A stretch of DNA of 64,000 bases from contig NZ_SMRO01000002.1 in NCBI RefSeq assembly GCF_004359985.1, positions 1,998,536 to 2,062,535 on the forward strand, given 5' to 3'. The position numbers were made by a program, and so were the translations under genes. This document shows positions 8,339 through 17,413 of this stretch, piece by piece (position 1 is the first letter of the stretch; each line of letters starts with the position of its first letter). A model generated the notes under the pieces. The model had not been told where the DNA came from, searched no databases, and saw only the letters and a list, made by a program, of their open reading frames with translations. Origin of the DNA: Paraburkholderia flava. Its GTDB lineage: Bacteria > Pseudomonadota > Gammaproteobacteria > Burkholderiales > Burkholderiaceae.

Positions 8339-9403
8339 ATGAGTCAAACGGAACATCACTCCCGAGCAGCCGACACGCCGGAAGTCTCGGTCGTGATCCC
8401 GGTCTACAACGAGGAAGCCGGGCTCGGCGAACTGTTTGCGAGGCTCTACCCGGCGCTCGATGCGCTCGGCACGACCTACGAAGTGATCTTCATCAACGAC
8501 GGCAGCCGTGATAAATCCGCCGCGCTGCTCGCGCAGCAGTTCCATGCGCGGCCCGACACGACGCGCGCGATCTTGCTGAACGGCAACTACGGTCAGCACA
8601 TGGCGATCCTCGCGGGCTTCGAGCAGTCGCGCGGCGAGATCGTCATCACGCTCGACGCCGACCTGCAGAATCCGCCGGAAGAAATCGTCAAGCTCGTCAC
8701 GAAGATGCGCGAAGGCTACGACTACGTCGGCACGATCCGCATGCAGCGTCAGGACAGCCTGTGGCGCCGCAAGGCATCGCTCGCGATGAACCGTCTACGC
8801 GAACGCATCACGCGCATCAAGATGACCGACCAGGGCTGCATGCTGCGCGCGTACAGCCGCCATATCGTCGATACGATCAACCGCTGCGGCGAGATCAACA
8901 CGTTTATTCCGGCGCTCGCGTACACGTTCGCGCAGAATCCGGTCGAGGTCGACGTCGCGCACGAAGAACGCTTCGCCGGCGAATCGAAATACTCGCTGTA
9001 CAGCCTGATCCGTCTGAACTTCGATCTGGTCACCGGCTTCTCGGTCGTGCCGCTGCAATGGCTGTCGTTTATCGGCGTGATCCTGTCGATCGGATCGGCG
9101 GCGCTGTTCGTGCTGCTGCTGATTCGCCGCTTCATCATCGGCGCGGAAGTGCAAGGCGTGTTCACGCTGTTCGCGATCACGTTCTTCCTGCTTGGCGTGA
9201 TCATCTTCGCGCTCGGGTTGCTCGGCGAATACATCGGACGTATCTATCAACAGGTGCGTGCGCGGCCCCGCTATCTCGTGCAGACGATTCTCGAAGAGCG
9301 CAACGGCGAAGCCGTCGAGACCGCCCCGCGTCAGTCGTTCGTGCAAGCCGTGCAGCCGGCGCAGGTGCTCGATCAACCGTTGAACAGGGACCAGTCGCGA
9401 TGA
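8339..9403 (+). CDS. arnC: Undecaprenyl-phosphate 4-deoxy-4-formamido-L-arabinose transferase
   Basis: GT2 glycosyltransferase that loads the formylated sugar from UDP onto undecaprenyl phosphate at the cytoplasmic membrane face. 354 residues: catalytic domain with VVIPVYNEEAGLGELFARL, the acidic DADLQNPPEEI motif and the TDQGCMLRAYSR block, then two C-terminal membrane segments (around WLSFIGVILSIG and ITFFLLGVIIFALGLLGEY). It starts 6 bp after arnB, and its stop overlaps the next start (atga at 9400-9403). Confidence 0.95.
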   Translation: MSQTEHHSRAADTPEVSVVIPVYNEEAGLGELFARLYPALDALGTTYEVIFINDGSRDKSAALLAQQFHARPDTTRAILLNGNYGQHMAILAGFEQSRGEIVITLDADLQNPPEEIVKLVTKMREGYDYVGTIRMQRQDSLWRRKASLAMNRLRERITRIKMTDQGCMLRAYSRHIVDTINRCGEINTFIPALAYTFAQNPVEVDVAHEERFAGESKYSLYSLIRLNFDLVTGFSVVPLQWLSFIGVILSIGSAALFVLLLIRRFIIGAEVQGVFTLFAITFFLLGVIIFALGLLGEYIGRIYQQVRARPRYLVQTILEERNGEAVETAPRQSFVQAVQPAQVLDQPLNRDQSR

Positions 9404-10347
9404 AACCGCGTGCCGTCGTATTCGCGTACCACAACGTCGGCGTGCGCTGCCTGCAGGTGCTGCTCGCACGAGGTGTCGATGTCGCGCTCGTCGTCACGCA
9501 CGAAGACAATCCGCACGAGAACATCTGGTTCGGCAGCGTCGCGAAAGTCGCTGCGGAGCATGGCATCGCGACCGTCACGCCGGCCGATCCGACGAGCGCC
9601 GAACTGCGTGCCGCAGTCAGCGCCGCGCGGCCCGACTTCATCTTTTCGTTCTACTACCGCCACATGCTGCCTGTCGATCTGCTCGCGATCGCCGCGCGCG
9701 GCGCGTACAACATGCACGGCTCGCTGCTGCCGAAGTATCGCGGCCGCGTGCCGACCAACTGGGCGGTGCTGAACGGCGAGACCGAAACCGGCGCGACGCT
9801 GCACGAAATGGCCGCGAAACCGGACGCCGGCGCGATCCTCGCGCAGACGCCAGTGCCGATCCTCCCCGACGACACGGCCACGCAGGTCTTCGACAAGGTC
9901 ACCGTCGCCGCCGAACAGACGTTATGGCGCGTGCTGCCCGCGCTGCTCGCGGGCGAAGCGCCGCATCTGCCGAACGATCTCGCGCACGGCAGCTACTTCG
10001 GCGGCCGCAAGCCGGAGGACGGCCGGATCGACTGGACGCAGCCCGCACAACGCGTCTACAACCTGATCCGCGCGGTCGCGCCGCCCTATCCCGGCGCGTT
10101 CACCGAGATCGCCGGCGAACGCTTCATCGTCGCGCGTGCGCGCCTCGTGCAGCCCGGCGCACTCCCGTCGGATTTGCCCGCCGGCCTGCACGTAAGCGAT
10201 AATGCGTTCCTCGCGATATGCGGCGACGGCCGGGCAATCGCCATCCACGAACTCTGGCACGAACGACGCACGCCGCACGACGGCGACAGCCACGTCGTCT
10301 CCCCAGCCGAATTTACGCAGCTCACTCATTCCCCTCGCCATTCATGA
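9400..10347 (+). CDS. arnA: UDP-Ara4N formyltransferase (ArnA N-terminal domain as a separate gene)
   Basis: Uses N10-formyltetrahydrofolate to formylate UDP-Ara4N, corresponding to the N-terminal half of enteric bifunctional ArnA. 315 residues: the formyltransferase core contains the catalytic triad N104, H106 (NMHGSLLPKYRGR) and D142 (KPDAGA), followed by a small C-terminal OB-like domain around VYNLIRAVAPPYPGAF. The ATG overlaps the arnC stop by 4 bp, and the stop overlaps the next gene in the same way. Because both activities have their own start and stop, ArnA is genuinely split here rather than broken by a frameshift. Confidence 0.93.
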   Translation: MKPRAVVFAYHNVGVRCLQVLLARGVDVALVVTHEDNPHENIWFGSVAKVAAEHGIATVTPADPTSAELRAAVSAARPDFIFSFYYRHMLPVDLLAIAARGAYNMHGSLLPKYRGRVPTNWAVLNGETETGATLHEMAAKPDAGAILAQTPVPILPDDTATQVFDKVTVAAEQTLWRVLPALLAGEAPHLPNDLAHGSYFGGRKPEDGRIDWTQPAQRVYNLIRAVAPPYPGAFTEIAGERFIVARARLVQPGALPSDLPAGLHVSDNAFLAICGDGRAIAIHELWHERRTPHDGDSHVVSPAEFTQLTHSPRHS

Positions 10348-11390
10348 AAAAAGTCCTGATTCTGGGTGTCAACGGCTTCATCGGCCACCACCTGTCCAAG
10401 CGCATTCTCGAAACGACCGACTGGGAAGTGTTCGGCATGGACATGCAGACCGAACGCCTCGGCGACCTCGTCAATCACGAGCGGATGCATTTCTTCGAAG
10501 GCGACATCACGATCAACAAGGAGTGGGTCGAGTATCACGTGAAGAAGTGCGACGTGATCCTGCCGCTCGTCGCGATCGCCACGCCGGCTACCTACGTTAA
10601 GCAGCCGCTGCGCGTGTTCGAACTCGACTTCGAGGCGAACCTGCCGATCGTCCGTTCGGCCGCGAAATACGGCAAGCATCTGGTCTTCCCGTCGACGTCC
10701 GAGGTGTACGGCATGTGCGCCGACGAGCAGTTCGATCCGGAAGAATCGCAACTGTCGTACGGCCCGATCAACAAGCCGCGCTGGATCTATGCGTGCTCGA
10801 AGCAGTTGATGGACCGCGTGATCTGGGGCTACGGGATGGAAGGCCTGAACTTCACGCTGTTCCGTCCGTTCAACTGGATCGGCCCGGGCCTCGACTCGAT
10901 CTACACGCCGAAGGAAGGCAGCTCGCGCGTCGTCACGCAGTTCCTCGGCCACATCGTGCGCGGCGAGAACATCAGCCTCGTCGACGGCGGCGCACAGAAG
11001 CGCGCGTTCACCGATATCGACGACGGCATCGACGCACTGATGAAGATCATCGACAACAAGAACGGTATCGCGTCGGGCAAGATCTACAACATCGGCAATC
11101 CGAAGAACAACTTCTCGGTACGCGAACTCGCGCACAAGATGCTCGCGCTCGCAGCCAGCATCCCCGAGTACGCGGATTCCGTGAAGACCGTGCAACTCGT
11201 CGAAACGACCTCGGGCGCGTACTACGGCTCGGGTTACCAGGACGTGCAGAACCGCGTGCCGAAGATCGACAACACGATGCAGGAACTCGGCTGGGCGCCG
11301 AAGTCGACGTTCGACGAAGCGCTGCGCAAGATCTTCGAAGCGTATCGCGGCCACGTCGGCGAAGCGCGCGCGCTCGTCGAACAACAGTAA
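10344..11390 (+). CDS. arnA: UDP-glucuronate decarboxylase (ArnA C-terminal domain as a separate gene)
   Basis: Extended SDR that oxidatively decarboxylates UDP-glucuronic acid to UDP-4-keto-arabinose, corresponding to the dehydrogenase half of ArnA. 348 residues: N-terminal NAD motif GVNGFIGHH, active-site STSEVYG, the YxxxK motif in WIYACSKQLMDR, and the arginine in QDVQNRVPKID that corresponds to the decarboxylation Arg. It overlaps the formyltransferase gene by 4 bp and is followed 10 bp later by arnD. The UDP-glucose dehydrogenase that supplies its substrate is not in the window. Confidence 0.94.
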   Translation: MKKVLILGVNGFIGHHLSKRILETTDWEVFGMDMQTERLGDLVNHERMHFFEGDITINKEWVEYHVKKCDVILPLVAIATPATYVKQPLRVFELDFEANLPIVRSAAKYGKHLVFPSTSEVYGMCADEQFDPEESQLSYGPINKPRWIYACSKQLMDRVIWGYGMEGLNFTLFRPFNWIGPGLDSIYTPKEGSSRVVTQFLGHIVRGENISLVDGGAQKRAFTDIDDGIDALMKIIDNKNGIASGKIYNIGNPKNNFSVRELAHKMLALAASIPEYADSVKTVQLVETTSGAYYGSGYQDVQNRVPKIDNTMQELGWAPKSTFDEALRKIFEAYRGHVGEARALVEQQ

Positions 11391-11400
11391 GAGCGCACGC

Positions 11401-12297
11401 TTGGCCCGCATCGTTCTGAAGATCGACGTCGACACGCTGCGCGGCACGCGCGAAGGCGTGCCGAATCTCGCGCGCATTTTCGACCGCTTCAAGGCACGCG
11501 CCACGTTCCTGTTCAGCCTCGGGCCGGACCACACCGGCTGGGCAATGCGTCGCGTGCTGCGGCCGGGGTTTCTGCAGAAGGTGTCGCGTACTTCCGTGGT
11601 CGAGCACTACGGCGTGCGTCAGTTGATGTACGGCGTGCTGCTGCCCGGTCCGGACATCGGACGGCGCGCGGCGGCCGACATGCGCGCAATCCACGAAGCC
11701 GGCTTCGAATGCGGGATCCACACGTGGGATCACGTGTACTGGCAGGACAACGTGCGCACCCGCGCACGCGACTGGACCGTCGCGCAGATGCAGAAGAGCC
11801 ACGCGCGCTTCGCCGACATCTTCGGCACGCCTCCGGTCACGCACGGCGCAGCCGGCTGGCAGATGAACGCGCACGCGTTCGAGCAGATTGACGCGTGGGG
11901 CATGCGCTACGCGTCCGACGGGCGCGGCCATACGCCGTACTTTCCGGTCGTCGGCGGCAAGACGCTGAACCATGTGCAGATGCCGACCACGCTGCCGACG
12001 CTCGATGAAGTGCTGGGCGTCGACGACATCGATACGGACAACGTCGCCGCATGGATGCTGAAGCGCACCGAGAACAATCCGTGCGACCAGGTGTTCACGC
12101 TGCACGCGGAACTCGAAGGTCAGAAACTCGCGCCGATCTTCGAACAGCTGCTCGACGGCTGGCGCGCGCAAGGTCATACGTTTGCGACGATGGGCGACTA
12201 TCATGCCGCGCTGGACCGCAACACGCTGCCATCGTACCCTGTGACCTGGGGTGAAATTCCCGGCCGCTCCGGCGAACTGATCGTCCAGCCCGACTGA
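11401..12297 (+). CDS. arnD: 4-deoxy-4-formamido-L-arabinose-phosphoundecaprenol deformylase
   Basis: NodB-type polysaccharide deacetylase fold that removes the formyl group from the lipid-linked sugar before flipping. 298 residues from a TTG start at 11401, ten bases after the previous stop. The metal-binding aspartate lies in LKIDVDTLRG, and the histidine motif is in FECGIHTWDHVYWQD. DVDT rather than a signal peptide follows the start, consistent with a cytoplasmic or membrane-associated enzyme. It is the last Ara4N gene; the next gene, bcp, is 143 bp away. Confidence 0.93.
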   Translation: MARIVLKIDVDTLRGTREGVPNLARIFDRFKARATFLFSLGPDHTGWAMRRVLRPGFLQKVSRTSVVEHYGVRQLMYGVLLPGPDIGRRAAADMRAIHEAGFECGIHTWDHVYWQDNVRTRARDWTVAQMQKSHARFADIFGTPPVTHGAAGWQMNAHAFEQIDAWGMRYASDGRGHTPYFPVVGGKTLNHVQMPTTLPTLDEVLGVDDIDTDNVAAWMLKRTENNPCDQVFTLHAELEGQKLAPIFEQLLDGWRAQGHTFATMGDYHAALDRNTLPSYPVTWGEIPGRSGELIVQPD

Positions 12298-12440
12298 TCG
12301 TTTGATCGTTTCGCCGGACCGGATGCGTCGCGCAGCCGGTCTCCGCTGACCCGCCCCTCTCGATCTCGATGCTCATGCCGCGCGCCGCTGCACGAAACCG
12401 GTGGCGCGGGCCATAACAAACGGAATAAACGGAGAACCTC

Positions 12441-12902
12441 GTGCCCATCGCAGTCGACCAACCCGTCCCCGACTTCACCGCGCCCGCCACCGGCGGAGAT
12501 TTCACGCTGTCCGGTCTGCGGGGCAAGAAGGTGGTGCTGTACTTTTATCCGAAGGACAACACGCCGGGCTGCACGACCGAGGGTCTGCAGTTTCGCGATC
12601 TGTACCCGAAGTTCAAGAAGGCCGGCGCGGAGATCGTCGGCGTGTCGCGCGACAGTATCCGCTCGCACGACAACTTCAAGGCGAAGCTCGAATTGCCGTT
12701 CCCGCTGGTGTCCGATGCGGACGAAGCGCTGTGTTCTCTCTTCGACGTCATCAAAATGAAGAAAATGTATGGCAAACAGGTACGTGGAATCGAGCGCTCC
12801 ACGTTTCTGATCGACGGCGCCGGGGTACTGCGCCAGGAGTGGCGCGGCGTCAAGGTGCCGGGTCATGTCGATCAGATTCTGGAGGCTGTACAAGCGCTGT
12901 GA
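12441..12902 (+). CDS. bcp: Thioredoxin-dependent peroxiredoxin (BCP/PrxQ family)
   Basis: Reduces hydrogen and organic peroxides in the cytoplasm. 153 residues from a GTG at 12441 preceded by ggagaa. The peroxidatic cysteine is C44 in YPKDNTPGCTTEG. The PrxQ resolving cysteine expected five residues later is replaced by L49, and the only other cysteine is C98, so the protein works either as a 1-Cys enzyme or through C98. A strong terminator follows at 13018-13054, and the gene appears monocistronic. Confidence 0.94.
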   Translation: MPIAVDQPVPDFTAPATGGDFTLSGLRGKKVVLYFYPKDNTPGCTTEGLQFRDLYPKFKKAGAEIVGVSRDSIRSHDNFKAKLELPFPLVSDADEALCSLFDVIKMKKMYGKQVRGIERSTFLIDGAGVLRQEWRGVKVPGHVDQILEAVQAL

Positions 12903-13238
12903 GGCGCGTTATATTGGGCCGCAATGAGTGCCTGTCCACCCCATTCTTTTCACCGTTGCGCCGGATTTCGCGCTGCCAGCGTCGAGATCGCGAGGCGCAC
13001 CGTGATTACCGAAGTCGAGCCGCTTGTCCCGGTTGCCGGGGCGGCGGCTTTTTTAATTGTGCGCAGCCGTTCTTTCCTGCGCCCGCGCACGCTCGTCAAG
13101 GAGTCGATCGAAGACCAGGCGAACCGGCATCTCTAAACCGAAGCGCGCCACCGGGCGCAAACTGCGTGCACATCACAGGCACCGGCAGGATGCGACAGGC
13201 GGCGCACGATATGCGACCCGATTTCTTCGAGGGAAACC
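12903..13238. other. Intergenic region between bcp and phoH
   Basis: 336 bp. It contains the bcp terminator (listed separately). The 70-codon frame that crosses the terminator hairpin is unlikely to be a gene. The right part must hold the phoH promoter, and a good ribosome binding site (gaggga) lies just before 13239. Nothing else stands out. Confidence 0.5.
13018..13054 (+). terminator. Rho-independent terminator after bcp
   Basis: Outer arms agccgc (13018-13023) and gcggct (13044-13049) enclose an inner stem cccgg/ccggg, followed by a run of six T. This is a classic intrinsic terminator about 115 bp after the bcp stop. Confidence 0.85.
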
Positions 13239-15077
13239 ATGCCTTTGCCTACCCCGCCCAGCAAGCTCGGCAATCTGCTGCCGCCTGACGAATACAAGGC
13301 CAAAGCCCAGCCGGCAAAGTCCGCCAGGAAAGCGGGCAGCGCCGCAGAGCAGGCAGCGTCGACCGAATATGCTCCGGCGAACGTCGCCACTCCGATGACC
13401 CACGCGGCCAACGCCGCGACGACGTTGCGCCCTGTTCCTGCCGCGGACGATGCGACCGATTCGGCCGCGCCCGCCCGTGGCCGCAAGAGCCGTCAGACCG
13501 CCGCGCTGCTGCAGCCGGTGCCGGCCGCGCAACCCACCGCGCCCGCCGCGCCTGCTGCTCAACCCGCTGAACCAGCCGTCGCGCGGTCGCCGTCGCGCCA
13601 GCCTGCCGCCGAGACACCCGCCGCCCGTACGCCCGCGCCGCGTGGCAGCGGACAGAAAGGCAGCCGTCAGTCGAACGCGGTCGAGATCCGCAAGCTGTTC
13701 GTGCTCGACACGAACGTGCTGATGCACGATCCGACCTGCCTGTTCCGCTTCGAAGAGCACGACGTCTATCTGCCGATGATGACGCTCGAGGAGCTCGACA
13801 ACCACAAGAAGGGGATGTCGGAAGTCGCGCGTAACGCTCGTCAGGTGAGCCGCACGCTCGACGCGCTGGTCGCGAACTCCGGAACGATCTCCGAGGGCAT
13901 TCCGCTGTCGCGCCTCGGCAGCCGCGAAGCCGCCGGCAATCTGTATTTCCAGACCAAACTGGCGGCCATCGAGCCGGTCGAAGGTCTGCCGGAAGGCAAG
14001 GCCGACAACCAGATTCTCGGCGTCGTGCGCGCACTGCAGCGCGACCGCGCGGACCGCCAGGTCGTGCTGGTGTCGAAAGACATCAACATGCGGATCAAGG
14101 CGCACGCGCTCAGCCTGCCCGCTGAAGACTACTTCAACGACCAGGTTCTCGAAGACAAGGATCTGCTCTACACGGGTATCCGTGCGCTGCCGCAGGACTT
14201 CTGGACGAAGCACGCGAAGGGCATGGAGAGCTGGCAGGACACGAAGACCGGCACGACCTACTACCGGGTCACGGGTCCGCTGTGCGCGTCGATGCTCGTC
14301 AACGAGTTCGTCTTTCTCGAGCCGCAGAACGGCGAGCCGGCGTTCCATGCACTGGTGCGCGAGCTGAACGGCAAGACCGCGCTGCTGCAGACGCTGCGCG
14401 ACTACGGCCATCACAAGAACAACGTGTGGGGCATCACGGCGCGCAACCGCGAGCAGAACTTCGCGCTGAACCTGCTGATGAATCCGGACATCGATTTCGT
14501 CACGCTGCTCGGCCAGGCCGGGACCGGCAAGACGCTGGTCGCGCTCGCGGCCGGCCTCGCACAGGTGCTCGACGAAAAGCGCTACAACGAGATCATCGTC
14601 ACGCGCGCGACGGTGCCGGTCGGCGAAGACATCGGCTTCCTGCCGGGCACCGAGGAAGAGAAGATGCAGCCGTGGATGGGCGCCTTCGACGACAACCTCG
14701 AAGTCCTGCAGAAAACCGACGACGCAGCCGGCGAATGGGGCCGTGCCGCGACGCAGGAACTGATCCGCTCGCGACTGAAGATCAAGAGCATGAACTTCAT
14801 GCGCGGCCGGACGTTCGTCGACAAGTACCTGATCATCGACGAGGCGCAGAACCTGACGCCGAAGCAGATGAAGACGTTGGTCACGCGCGCGGGTCCGGGT
14901 ACGAAGATCATCTGTCTCGGCAACATCGCACAGATCGATACGCCTTATCTGACCGAAGGGAGTTCGGGACTGACGTATGTCGTCGACCGCTTCAAGGGTT
15001 GGGCACACAGCGGTCACGTGACGCTCGCGCGTGGCGAGCGTTCGCGGCTTGCCGATTACGCGTCCGATATTCTGTAG
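13239..15077 (+). CDS. phoH: PIN-PhoH family ATPase
   Basis: PhoH2-type protein of 612 residues. After a low-complexity Ala/Pro-rich region of about 145 residues comes a PIN nuclease domain (starting at LFVLDTNVLMHDP) and then a PhoH ATPase domain with Walker A GQAGTGKT at 425-432 and Walker B YLIIDEAQN. Members of this class are RNA helicase-nucleases, with a proposed role in RNA metabolism. The disordered N-terminus is longer than in many homologues. ATG 13239 has a clear gaggga site. A strong terminator follows at 15138-15169, so it is probably a single-gene transcript. Confidence 0.92.
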   Translation: MPLPTPPSKLGNLLPPDEYKAKAQPAKSARKAGSAAEQAASTEYAPANVATPMTHAANAATTLRPVPAADDATDSAAPARGRKSRQTAALLQPVPAAQPTAPAAPAAQPAEPAVARSPSRQPAAETPAARTPAPRGSGQKGSRQSNAVEIRKLFVLDTNVLMHDPTCLFRFEEHDVYLPMMTLEELDNHKKGMSEVARNARQVSRTLDALVANSGTISEGIPLSRLGSREAAGNLYFQTKLAAIEPVEGLPEGKADNQILGVVRALQRDRADRQVVLVSKDINMRIKAHALSLPAEDYFNDQVLEDKDLLYTGIRALPQDFWTKHAKGMESWQDTKTGTTYYRVTGPLCASMLVNEFVFLEPQNGEPAFHALVRELNGKTALLQTLRDYGHHKNNVWGITARNREQNFALNLLMNPDIDFVTLLGQAGTGKTLVALAAGLAQVLDEKRYNEIIVTRATVPVGEDIGFLPGTEEEKMQPWMGAFDDNLEVLQKTDDAAGEWGRAATQELIRSRLKIKSMNFMRGRTFVDKYLIIDEAQNLTPKQMKTLVTRAGPGTKIICLGNIAQIDTPYLTEGSSGLTYVVDRFKGWAHSGHVTLARGERSRLADYASDIL

Positions 15078-15137
15078 CGTCTGTGGCTCGCGGCCGGTTC
15101 GGTTTGACCGGTCGTGCAGCGAGCTGTTGTCCGCAAA

Positions 15138-15169
15138 AGCGCCCGGCCTTATCCGCCGGGCGCTTTTTT
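15138..15169 (+). terminator. Rho-independent terminator after phoH
   Basis: Perfect 9-bp arms agcgcccgg (15138-15146) and ccgggcgct (15156-15164), followed by six T, about 60 bp after the phoH stop. Confidence 0.92.
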
Positions 15170-15365
15170 ATTTCCGTCCGGGATGTCGCCGCATGTCGCT
15201 TTGCCCGGCCCCAATTGGCCGCGGGCGCCGCCGCGTGCCGGTCGAGCAACACTTAGCGCACGAACTTCAAGTAAAGTATCAACAATTCTTGCCCCGGCCG
15301 CTGCCGACGGGCTACCATCCGCTCATCGTCTGCTTTAAGCGAGCGTTTAGCACGCTCACGTCTTT

Positions 15366-16484
15366 ATGCGCCGACTCGCGTTCCCGCTGCTGATCGTCAT
15401 GCTGCTCGCTGCGTGCTCCAGCGCGCCTCAGCGCAGCACGTCGCGCGGGTCCGTCAGCGCGCCGGTCGCGGGCAACGCGTATCGCACCGCTCCGCCCGGC
15501 TTCCCCCGCTTCGTCGATCACAGTGTCGGACGCGAGGAAATCTCGATCCAGGCGATGAGCCTCGTCGGCATTCCGTATCGCTGGGGGGGCAATACGCCGG
15601 AAAGCGGCTTCGATTGCAGCGGGCTCGTGCGCTATGTGGTCGAACGCGCCGCGTCGGTCAATCTGCCGCGCACGACCGCCGACATGAGCAGCCGAGGCGA
15701 ATCGATCAATCCGGACGAAGTCGCGCCCGGCGACCTGATCTTCTTCAACACGACCGGTCGTCCGCACTCGCACGTCGGCATCTACGTCGGCAATCTGCGC
15801 TTCGTCAATGCGCCGTCGACCGGTGGCACCGTGCGGCTGGATTACGTGACCAACCCGTATTGGGCGAAGCGCTTCGACGGCATCCGTCGGGTCGCGCCGC
15901 CGAAGACCACGCCGTTCGATACGCCGACTTATCAGGCGTCGGTTGTGCCTGATAAGGCCGTTGCTCCGGCCTCTGTGGCCGCGCCGGCGATGGCCGCTGT
16001 GCCTGCGCCACGTGCTGTGGTCATGCAGTCTCAGCCGCCTTTAACGGCGAGCGTCGCACCGTCGCCGCAACCAGTGGCCGCCGCTGCAGCCGCCGATCAA
16101 TTCGAACCGCCACCGCCCGGCATGAGCGCGGCACAGATGCAGGCTCGCGCGGCCGGTGCCGTGACGCCTGCGACTGTGTCTGCAGCTCCGGCAGTGGTTC
16201 AACCTGCCGAGGCTCCCGTGATCGCTACATCCGGCGCCGAACCGGGTCCGTCGTCGGTCGCAGCTACTCGTCCGTCGTCGCCTGATCCGATCGACGCAGC
16301 CGCCGACGCATTCGAACCGCCCCCGCCCGCCGCTGTCGCCGCCCGTCAGGCTCAACAGGCACGGCAGGAAGGGAATGCGGAAGCCGTGCAGATCATGCGA
16401 GCATCGACCGCATCGCGACCGATGCCCGCTCCAACCCAGACCGGCGACGATCCGATCGCCCGCTTCGCGAACGGCAGCTACTAA
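15366..16484 (+). CDS. NlpC/P60 family lipoprotein, probable peptidoglycan endopeptidase
   Basis: 372 residues. A lipoprotein signal ends in LLAAC with the lipidated cysteine at C17, so the protein should be anchored in an envelope membrane. The NlpC/P60 cysteine peptidase domain covers roughly 55-175, with the catalytic C84 in GFDCSGLV and H136 in SHVGIYVG. The remaining half is a long Ala/Pro/Val-rich tail in which FEPPPP occurs twice, each in a similar context, suggesting an internal duplication and an extended wall-spanning linker. It cleaves peptide stems of murein by family inference; the specific bond is unknown. Confidence 0.88.
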   Translation: MRRLAFPLLIVMLLAACSSAPQRSTSRGSVSAPVAGNAYRTAPPGFPRFVDHSVGREEISIQAMSLVGIPYRWGGNTPESGFDCSGLVRYVVERAASVNLPRTTADMSSRGESINPDEVAPGDLIFFNTTGRPHSHVGIYVGNLRFVNAPSTGGTVRLDYVTNPYWAKRFDGIRRVAPPKTTPFDTPTYQASVVPDKAVAPASVAAPAMAAVPAPRAVVMQSQPPLTASVAPSPQPVAAAAAADQFEPPPPGMSAAQMQARAAGAVTPATVSAAPAVVQPAEAPVIATSGAEPGPSSVAATRPSSPDPIDAAADAFEPPPPAAVAARQAQQARQEGNAEAVQIMRASTASRPMPAPTQTGDDPIARFANGSY

Positions 16485-16592
16485 GCTCCGCTTTCCTCGT
16501 CCCATCCTTGTCCGCATGGCCAACGTACGCACGCAACTCGCACGCGTCTGCTATCGTCGTCGATATCATTCGATTCGAACGGAGTAGCGGCA

Positions 16593-17399
16593 ATGGATCT
16601 CGGGCTCAAAAACAAGGTTGTTCTGATCACCGGCGGCAGCAAGGGCATCGGCCTCGCATGTGCCCGCGCGTTTGCCGTGGAAGGCGCCAAAGTCGCGATC
16701 GTGTCGCGCGATCCGGCCAATCTCGCGAAGGCGCGCGAACAGCTCGCGCAGGAAGGACTGCACATCCATCTGACCCGCGCGGATCTACACGATCCGCACA
16801 GCGCAGCGGATGTAATCGAGGAAGCCTCTACCGCGCTCGGTCCGATCGATATCCTGATCAACAGCGCGGGCGCCGCGCGCCGCTACGACCCCGAAACGCT
16901 CGACGCCGCCGCGTTCAAGGCGACGATGGAAGCGAAGTACTTTCCGTATATCTATCCGCAGCAGGAAGTGCTGCGCCGGATGGCCGAGCGCGCGAAGGCC
17001 GGCGACGGGTCCGAGCCCGGCACGATCGTGAACATCATCGGTATGGGCGGGAAATTTGCGAGCGATATCCATATCGCCGGCGGTGCGGCGAACGCGGCAT
17101 TGATGCTCGCGACGGTCGGTCTTGCGCACTACTACGCGCGCTACGGGATCCGGATCAACGCGATCAATCCGGGTGCGACGCTGACTGAGCGGGTCGAGGA
17201 AGCGCTGAAACTGGAAGCGAACGCTCAGGGCGTCGACATGGCCGAGGCACAGGCGCGCGGCGAAGCGCGAGTGCCGCTCGGGCGCTATGCGAAGCCGGAA
17301 GAAATCGCCGACGTCGCGCTGTTTCTGGCGAGCCACCGTGCGAGCTACGTGACGGGAGCGATCGTCCCGATGGATGGCGGCAGCACGCCGCTGATCTGA
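16593..17399 (+). CDS. SDR family protein lacking the catalytic Tyr/Lys
   Basis: 268 residues with a Rossmann fold of the short-chain dehydrogenase class: TGGSKGIGLACA at the N-terminus, INSAGAARR (NSAG) in the middle and GGSTPLI at the end. Where classical SDRs have Ser and YxxxK, this protein reads NIIGMGGKFASDIHIAGGAAN, so the tyrosine is replaced by I161 and the lysine is missing. Such non-canonical FabG-like SDRs are known as a subgroup. The cofactor motif is intact, so it may bind NAD(P) but use another mechanism or be non-enzymatic. It stands alone on the plus strand, facing pit. Confidence 0.85.
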   Translation: MDLGLKNKVVLITGGSKGIGLACARAFAVEGAKVAIVSRDPANLAKAREQLAQEGLHIHLTRADLHDPHSAADVIEEASTALGPIDILINSAGAARRYDPETLDAAAFKATMEAKYFPYIYPQQEVLRRMAERAKAGDGSEPGTIVNIIGMGGKFASDIHIAGGAANAALMLATVGLAHYYARYGIRINAINPGATLTERVEEALKLEANAQGVDMAEAQARGEARVPLGRYAKPEEIADVALFLASHRASYVTGAIVPMDGGSTPLI

Positions 17400-17413
17400 A
17401 GACTGCTGGTGTT

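Noticed and set aside
13173..15017. 614-codon minus-strand open frame opposite phoH
   Set aside because: No recognisable domain and strong shadow composition; the PIN-PhoH domains lie on the plus strand.
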